A DNA stretch of 7,708 nucleotides from Verrucomicrobiaceae bacterium. Its GTDB lineage: Bacteria; Verrucomicrobiota; Verrucomicrobiae; Verrucomicrobiales; Akkermansiaceae. The position numbers and the translations under genes are program-made. The notes beneath the pieces were generated by a model. It made no database searches and was not told the DNA's origin. It saw only the letters and a program-made list of their open reading frames with translations. The stretch is taken from contig CANBTO010000228.1 of NCBI GenBank assembly GCA_947372405.1, positions 1-7,708 on the forward strand, written 5' to 3'. Shown in pieces: positions 1-4,217 of the stretch (positions are counted from its first letter, which is position 1; every line of letters starts with the position of its first letter).

Positions 1-452
1 GTGAAGAGCTTGGGATCGAAAAGGCCGACGAGGCGGTCGATGGTGCCGGTGAGGCGCTCGGCATCGAGTTTCTTCGGCAGATCGCCGACGACGGAGCCTT
101 TGCCGTCGTGGGGGATGCCCATGCCGTCGCAGAACATGGCGAGCATGGATTGCTGGCCGGCCATCAGGAAGGCTTGCAGCAGGTGCTCGCCGATGGTGTC
201 ACAGGCGTTGATCTTGAGGGTTTTGTGCAGCCATGCGTATTGCTCGGTGAGCGGCTTTTTCTCGATGAAGACCGGGCGCAGCTTGCGGTTGGACGCGAGG
301 GTGGCGACGGCGGACTTGTAAACGTTCCGGTCATTGGCGCGGAACCAGTCCAGCATTTGGGTGACAATGGCGGGATCGACAGCGGCGTAAAGTTCGTGGG
401 CTTTCACAGGTGGGAAGATGAAGTGGCGGGAAGTCAAAGCGTTCCACGCCAT
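1..452 (-). CDS. Hypothetical protein, N-terminal 150 residues (cut by window edge)
   Basis: An open frame runs leftwards from an ATG at 452-450 and leaves the window without a stop, giving 150 visible residues. It starts MAWNALTSRHFIF and continues through recognisably protein-like segments such as AFLMAGQQSMLAMFCDGMGI and VVGDLPKKLDAERL, with GC-rich third positions matching the other genes. There is no signal peptide or membrane segment; the composition suggests a soluble, mostly helical cytoplasmic protein. I do not recognise the family and assign no function. No Shine-Dalgarno sequence precedes the ATG, as for its neighbours. The frame stays open a little upstream, but I saw no better start. 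Plus-strand open frames over the same bases read as arginine- and serine-rich shadows. It lies downstream of the transpeptidase gene on the same strand but is separated from it by 531 bases of repeat-bearing DNA, so co-transcription is doubtful. Confidence 0.75.
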   Translation of the reverse strand, partial: MAWNALTSRHFIFPPVKAHELYAAVDPAIVTQMLDWFRANDRNVYKSAVATLASNRKLRPVFIEKKPLTEQYAWLHKTLKINACDTIGEHLLQAFLMAGQQSMLAMFCDGMGIPHDGKGSVVGDLPKKLDAERLTGTIDRLVGLFDPKLF

Positions 453-552
453 CGTGGCAAGGGCGGAGAAAGGAGAAATTGCTGTTGTCCGGTGAAGGCT
501 ATTTTGACGGATGGAGCAGGGAACGTGGTTGTGGCGGCGATCAAAGAGTTCA

Positions 553-666
553 GGCACCGCGAATCTGGCGAATCCGGCGAATCATTCAGAATGCAGTGAC
601 TCAAAACTCTCAGGTCCGGCGTCCATCGCCTTCAAGATTCGTTTGATTCGCACGATTCGCGGTGCC
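553..666. repeat. Long imperfect inverted repeat with 9-base internal periodicity (element 1)
   Basis: The left arm (553-583) contains three GAATC-centred units spaced 9 bases apart (CGCGAATCT, GGCGAATCC, GGCGAATCA). The right arm (636-666) contains three ATTCG units, also 9 bases apart, in the opposite orientation. The outermost 13 bases are exact inverted complements: GGCACCGCGAATC at 553-565 and GATTCGCGGTGCC at 654-666. The spacer is about 52 bases. Transcribed from either strand it could form a long stem with internal mismatches. Possible roles are a terminator-like structure, a REP-type or MITE-like mobile repeat, or a structured RNA; the sequence alone does not decide. Confidence 0.8.
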
Positions 667-696
667 TTCCTCTTCATCCCGAAAACAGAAATTGAA

Positions 697-794
697 CCAC
701 GAATTACACGGATGGACACGGATTATTATGTGGTTGTGGAAACGATTTCCAAACTTTTTTGTTCATTCTTAAATCCGTGGAATCCGTGTAATTT
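697..794. repeat. Long imperfect inverted repeat of ACGAAT/CCGTG units (element 2)
   Basis: The left arm (about 697-726) reads as repeated CACGAATTA, CACGGATGGA and CACGGATTA units spaced 9 to 10 bases apart. The right arm (about 771-794) carries ATCCGTGGA followed by ATCCGTGTAATT. The longest exact inverted match is 12 bases: AATTACACGGAT at 702-713 with ATCCGTGTAATT at 782-793. The spacer of roughly 45 bases is AT-rich and includes a run of six T. From memory, units of this CCACGAAT/ATTCGTGG type recur between genes in Verrucomicrobia and Planctomycetes; I could not check this. It lies only 30 bases after element 1 and shares its architecture but not its sequence. Confidence 0.75.
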
Positions 795-951
795 GCCTCC
801 GGCCATGCCCGCTCCGCTACCATTGTGGTCAAAAGTCCAACGAAACACCCCTGCAACTCCGGATTTCGGGTTCATTTTCAAAATCACGGCTCATTCACGT
901 TTCAGGCCGCTGGCCGCCAGAATCCATTTTGCGAGACACTGGCTTGATGGT

Positions 952-968
952 CCTGGGAAGTTCCCGGG
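952..968. terminator. Possible weak hairpin behind the transpeptidase gene
   Basis: CCTGGG (952-957), loop AAGTT, CCCGGG (963-968) can pair as a 6-bp stem, perfect with one wobble on the plus strand and with one C-A mismatch on the minus strand. It lies 16 to 32 bases beyond the stop codon of the minus-strand transpeptidase, a suitable place for a terminator. No U-run follows it in that direction, so intrinsic termination is not well supported. Confidence 0.25.
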
Positions 969-983
969 TTGAGGAAGGCGGAT

Positions 984-1595
984 TCAGACATCGTTGCGGA
1001 TTGCGCGGGTCTTCGGGCTGCTACCCGTGACCTTCACCGGCGTTCCCACCGTGGCCGCCTGATAGAAAATCGGCGCGAAATCCCGCGGCAGGCGGATGCA
1101 GCCGTGCGAGGACGGCCTGCCAGGGTGGGGGATGTCCCCGGCGTGCATGCCGACGCCGTATTTCGTCAGGCGCATCCACCAATACATCGGGGAGGAATGG
1201 TAGAATTCTCCGGCAGGGACGGGGGATTTCGGAGTGGCGTCGGGGTTGCTCACCTTGCCGGTGGCGTCGGAAACCCAGCCGTAGCGGTCCGAGTATTTCA
1301 CGTCGAGTTTCTCGAGGATCGTGAAATCACCGGCACGGGTCTCGTGGCCGTCCTTGCCGGAGCAGACAAAGGACCAGCCGATCGGCCGGCCGCCGCGTTG
1401 ATAGATGGCGGTCTGTTTCGTCAGATCAATGCGCACGCTGACATTTCCCGGGCCGTGGTCGTCGTTCCATTCGTAAAGCACCGGCTTCGCCTTCGCCGGA
1501 GGCTTGGGTGCGAACAGGCCGCAGGACGTGGTTATCACGGCGATGGCGGCGATGGCGGAAAACCGAAGGCATGGAGAAAGGGCTGGACGCTGCAT
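984..1595 (-). CDS. L,D-transpeptidase (YkuD family), predicted lipoprotein
   Basis: Encodes 203 residues from an ATG at 1595-1593. The frame is open further upstream to 1736, but that extension is basic and low-complexity, while this ATG directly gives a lipoprotein signal: charged start, hydrophobic stretch at about 11-23, then ITTSCG with the candidate lipidated cysteine at 25. The -3 residue is Thr, not the usual Leu, so lipidation is likely rather than certain. The catalytic YkuD signature is clear: GMHAGDIPHPG followed by SSHGCIRLP, with His151, His164, nucleophile Cys166 and Arg168. YkuD enzymes form 3-3 cross-links between meso-diaminopimelate residues in peptidoglycan or attach proteins to it, through a thioacyl enzyme. 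Here the enzyme would act in the periplasm, tethered to a membrane. There is no LysM or other wall-binding domain. The gene is divergent from lysA, 110 bases away. Which of the family's reactions it performs cannot be read from the sequence. Confidence 0.92.
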   Translation of the reverse strand: MQRPALSPCLRFSAIAAIAVITTSCGLFAPKPPAKAKPVLYEWNDDHGPGNVSVRIDLTKQTAIYQRGGRPIGWSFVCSGKDGHETRAGDFTILEKLDVKYSDRYGWVSDATGKVSNPDATPKSPVPAGEFYHSSPMYWWMRLTKYGVGMHAGDIPHPGRPSSHGCIRLPRDFAPIFYQAATVGTPVKVTGSSPKTRAIRNDV

Positions 1596-1628
1596 GGATG
1601 GCTGGTGTCCCGGCGAGGGAATCAGAGC

Positions 1629-1656
1629 GGATGGACTTTGCCAATCAAGTCCGTCC
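1629..1656 (+). promoter_or_regulatory. Dyad symmetry or stem-loop in the divergent transpeptidase-lysA intergenic region
   Basis: GGATGGACTT (1629-1638) and AAGTCCGTCC (1647-1656) are inverted complements apart from one position, with the loop TGCCAATC between them. As plus-strand RNA this gives ten consecutive pairs including one U-G wobble; as minus-strand RNA the same position is an A-C mismatch, which slightly favours a structure in the lysA leader. It ends 49 bases before the lysA ATG and begins 33 bases upstream of the transpeptidase ATG. It could be an operator for a dimeric regulator or a leader hairpin. It is far too small for a lysine riboswitch, and no U-run follows it. Confidence 0.35.
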
Positions 1657-1705
1657 CGCTTCTTCGCTTTACCACGGCGCGGCGGGCGGCTAAGTCCCTC
1701 CCGCG

Positions 1706-2992
1706 ATGCACGGATTTTCCTACAAAAACGGTTCACTTCACTGCGAAAACCTCGATCTGGCGGCCCTGGCCGCGGAACATGGCACTCCGCTCTATGTTTA
1801 TTCCGGGACGACGATCCTCGACCACTACCGCCGCCTGGATGCCGCGCTGAGCGGCGTGGACCACGAGGTGGCCTACGCGGTGAAGGCTAATTCGAACCTC
1901 TCGGTGCTGCGGTTGCTGGCGAAGAACGGTGCGGGTTTCGACATCGTTTCCGGCGGCGAGCTTTTCCGCGTGATCAAGGCCGGAGGAGATCCGGCGCACT
2001 GCACGTTTGCGGGAGTGGGCAAGACCCGCGCGGAGATCGTGTATGCACTGGAGCAGGGGATCTATTCGTTCAACGTCGAGAGCGAGGAGGAGCTGCGTTA
2101 TCTGAACCAGGTGGCCGGAGAGCTGGGCATGATCGCGCCCGCCGCTGTGCGGGTGAACCCGAACGTGGACGCGCACACCCACAAGTATATCTCGACGGGC
2201 AAGTCCGAGAACAAGTTCGGCGTGGATTTCGAAGCCATCGCCGGGCTTTACGAGCGCGCATCCAAAGAGCTGCCCAACATCCGCTTGCGCGGTTTGCAGA
2301 TGCACATCGGCTCGCAGCTCACGTCCATCGCGCCGTTCATCGAGGCGGTGGAAAAGGTCACGCCGCTCGTCAGGCAGCTCAAGGAGCTCTACGGCATCGA
2401 GTTCTGGTCGATCGGCGGCGGCATCGGCATCATTTACAAGGAATCGCTCGCGTCCGGCAGCGTGGACTGGTGGGAGAACCAGCCCGAGCAGGAGCGTCCG
2501 CTGACCATTGACCGCTATGGCAAGGAGCTCGTTCCGCGCCTCAAGGATCTTGGCTTGCGGATTCTGCTAGAGCCCGGCCGTCTCATCGTGGGCAACGCCG
2601 GCGTGCTGCTGACGCGCTGCCTGTATGAGAAGAAAGGCGCGGCGAAGACTTTCAAGATCGTCGATGCCGGGATGAACGACCTCATTCGTCCGGCGCTGTA
2701 TGAAGGTCACCACGAGATCGTTCCGCTCAAGCAACCCGCCAGCGATGCACGACTGCTGGTAGACGTCGTCGGGCCGATCTGTGAGAGCGGGGATTTCTTC
2801 TGCCAGAACCGCGAACTGCCGGACTTCCAACCCGGTGACACCATCGCGCTGATGTCCGCCGGTGCCTATGGTTTCGCGATGGCCTCGAACTACAACTCGC
2901 GCCCGCTGCCCGCCGAGATCCTCGTTGAGGGAGACAAGGCCACGGTCGTCCGCAAGCGCCAGACTCTGGAAGACATCATCGCGGGCGAGTGA
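1706..2992 (+). CDS. lysA: Diaminopimelate decarboxylase
   Basis: Encodes 428 residues, the usual length for LysA, a cytoplasmic PLP enzyme that decarboxylates meso-diaminopimelate to L-lysine, the last step of lysine synthesis. It has the fold type III layout: an N-terminal alanine-racemase-like barrel with YAVKAN (PLP lysine Lys60), QMHIGSQ (His200) and the phosphate-binding GGGIGI loop (238-242), then a C-terminal beta domain. Substrate-binding elements are EPGR (289-292), CESGDF with Cys359 and Glu360 (contributed across the dimer in this family), and AGAYGF with Tyr388. All key residues are present, so activity is expected. CESGDF and the length favour LysA over ornithine or carboxynorspermidine decarboxylases. 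The ATG at 1706 gives the expected N-terminus; no Shine-Dalgarno sequence precedes it. The HupE-like gene follows after 27 bases and may be co-transcribed. Confidence 0.97.
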   Translation: MHGFSYKNGSLHCENLDLAALAAEHGTPLYVYSGTTILDHYRRLDAALSGVDHEVAYAVKANSNLSVLRLLAKNGAGFDIVSGGELFRVIKAGGDPAHCTFAGVGKTRAEIVYALEQGIYSFNVESEEELRYLNQVAGELGMIAPAAVRVNPNVDAHTHKYISTGKSENKFGVDFEAIAGLYERASKELPNIRLRGLQMHIGSQLTSIAPFIEAVEKVTPLVRQLKELYGIEFWSIGGGIGIIYKESLASGSVDWWENQPEQERPLTIDRYGKELVPRLKDLGLRILLEPGRLIVGNAGVLLTRCLYEKKGAAKTFKIVDAGMNDLIRPALYEGHHEIVPLKQPASDARLLVDVVGPICESGDFFCQNRELPDFQPGDTIALMSAGAYGFAMASNYNSRPLPAEILVEGDKATVVRKRQTLEDIIAGE

Positions 2993-3019
2993 TCGCGCCA
3001 CTGAGGATTTCTCCACGCC

Positions 3020-4141
3020 ATGAAACTCGCCGGTTTTCTCATCCTGTTGCTGGCTCTGGTGGGTTTCCCGCCGGAGGCCAAGGCGCACCAGGTGCCGACC
3101 GTGGAGTTCGAGTTCCAGAAGTTCGAGGGCAAGTGGCGTTTGTTAGGCGAGATGGACATCGCCTACATGCTGCCGGAAACGCGCAAGCTGCCCGGCTCCC
3201 AGCCGCTGAGCCGCGCGGCGACGATGAAGGCGCCGCCCGAAGAACTCGCGCGCATCCGCAGGGAAACCGAACACACGCTGCGCAACCTGCTCCACATCAC
3301 CTTCGCGGGGAGGGACATTCCTTGGAAGGTCGAGTTTCCCGATTTTGAGAAAACGCCCTTCGCCCTGCCGTTCGAGGAGGCGGACTGGGCGCTCATTTCC
3401 ACCCGAATCGTGATGGACGCGCAGAGCGATTCGGGTGACCTCAAGATCCACTGGAGCGGCGACGAGGAATCCGAACTGATCGTTCTAACGGAAGACAGCG
3501 AGGACGGCCAGATCGTCAGCGTGGAACCCGGCGGCACGATCACTCTGGTGAAAGTGGCGGATACCGGACAGGTCACCGCAGCCGAGCAATCGACGTTCAC
3601 GGGCTGGATCGCCAGCGGATTCCGCCACGTGCTGCCGGTGGGCTTTGATCACATGCTGTTCATTCTCGGCTTGTTCCTGCTGATCCCGAAATGGAAGCCG
3701 CTGATGGGGCAGTCGCTGCTGTTCACGTTGTCGCATGCGGTGACTCTAACACTCGCGGTGCTTGGCTGGCTGCATCTGGAAGGCAAGGTGGTGGAGGTGC
3801 TCATCGCCTTCAGTATCGCCTTCGTCGGCGTGGAGAACCTGTTTTCGAAAAAGGTCGGCAAGTTGCGCTACGTGCTGGTGTTCGCGTTCGGCCTGATCCA
3901 CGGAGTGGGCGTGGCGAGCCTGATGGCGATGAAACTGCGAAGCATTCCGCGGGACCAGCTCGCCGGGCCGCTGATCGGTTTCAATCTGGGAGTCGAACTT
4001 GCACAGGTCGCGCTCTTCGCCGCCGCCTTCCTGCTGATGTGGCCGCTGGGGAAATGGCAGAAGCAGGTCCAGCAAGCGGGCTCGGTGTTTGTCGGCCTTG
4101 CCGGATTCGCCTGGATGATCGAGCGGCTGTTTTTCACGTGA
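3020..4141 (+). CDS. HupE/UreJ_2-family membrane protein with an exported N-terminal domain
   Basis: Encodes 373 residues. An N-terminal signal peptide (hydrophobic 5-16) ends at AKA, giving predicted cleavage after Ala22 and a mature chain beginning His-Gln-Val-Pro. Residues 23 to about 195 form a soluble, beta-rich extracytoplasmic domain. The C-terminal half (about 200-372) has roughly six membrane segments with the conserved polar residues of this family: GFRHVLPVGFDHMLF (His203, Asp210, His211), LSHAVTLTLA (His239), FVGVENL (Glu272, Asn273), GLIHGVGVAS (His294) and GFNLGVELAQ (Asn322, Glu326). HupE and UreJ relatives are associated with nickel entry for hydrogenase or urease, but the longer signal-peptide-bearing subfamily seen here is largely uncharacterised; metal transport is an inference from the intramembrane His, Asp and Glu. 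No hydrogenase or urease gene is nearby. The ATG is supported by the signal peptide. A weak GAGGA at 3003-3007 is rather far upstream (12 bases). Probably transcribed with lysA. Confidence 0.85.
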   Translation: MKLAGFLILLLALVGFPPEAKAHQVPTVEFEFQKFEGKWRLLGEMDIAYMLPETRKLPGSQPLSRAATMKAPPEELARIRRETEHTLRNLLHITFAGRDIPWKVEFPDFEKTPFALPFEEADWALISTRIVMDAQSDSGDLKIHWSGDEESELIVLTEDSEDGQIVSVEPGGTITLVKVADTGQVTAAEQSTFTGWIASGFRHVLPVGFDHMLFILGLFLLIPKWKPLMGQSLLFTLSHAVTLTLAVLGWLHLEGKVVEVLIAFSIAFVGVENLFSKKVGKLRYVLVFAFGLIHGVGVASLMAMKLRSIPRDQLAGPLIGFNLGVELAQVALFAAAFLLMWPLGKWQKQVQQAGSVFVGLAGFAWMIERLFFT

Positions 4142-4217
4142 ATCTCTAACGGCGATCTCAATCGTGGGAAAAACTCCGGCTTTCGTCCGTAGGGTGTGAT
4201 TGCAAAAGCATCCAGTC

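Larger units (their letters stand above)
453..983. other. Non-coding intergenic region with repeats
   Basis: This 531-base gap between two minus-strand genes holds no credible gene. Its base composition is more AT-rich than the flanking genes. A plus-strand open frame of 153 codons (511-972) crosses it, but its product consists of translated repeats (for example IRLIRTIRG and NLANPANH) and has no family character. The contents are two inverted repeats (553-666 and 697-794) and a short GC-rich hairpin (952-968) next to the transpeptidase stop codon. I see nothing definite in 795-950, nor a convincing promoter for the gene starting at 452. Confidence 0.7.

Noticed and set aside
108..599. A 163-codon plus-strand open frame at the left edge
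   Set aside because: It is antisense to the 452-to-1 minus-strand frame, which has the more protein-like sequence; the plus-strand product looks like a high-GC shadow.
511..972. A 153-codon plus-strand open frame across the intergenic repeats
   Set aside because: Its translation is largely the repeat units read as peptides, with no start signal, no domain and atypical codon use; it is a by-product of the 9-base register.
1540..1559. Short direct repeat GGCGATGGC near the start of the transpeptidase gene
   Set aside because: It encodes the Ala-Ile-Ala part of the signal sequence and is explained by that composition.
1596..1736. An N-terminal extension of the transpeptidase to an ATG at 1736
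   Set aside because: It would overlap the lysA start, is basic and low in structure, and would bury the lipoprotein signal 47 residues into the protein.
1733..2305. A 190-codon minus-strand frame opposite lysA
   Set aside because: lysA is certain on the plus strand; the antisense product shows no recognisable protein features.
4200..4217. TTG start for the rhamnosidase
   Set aside because: The ATG at 4218 directly precedes a normal signal peptide; the extra six residues add nothing.
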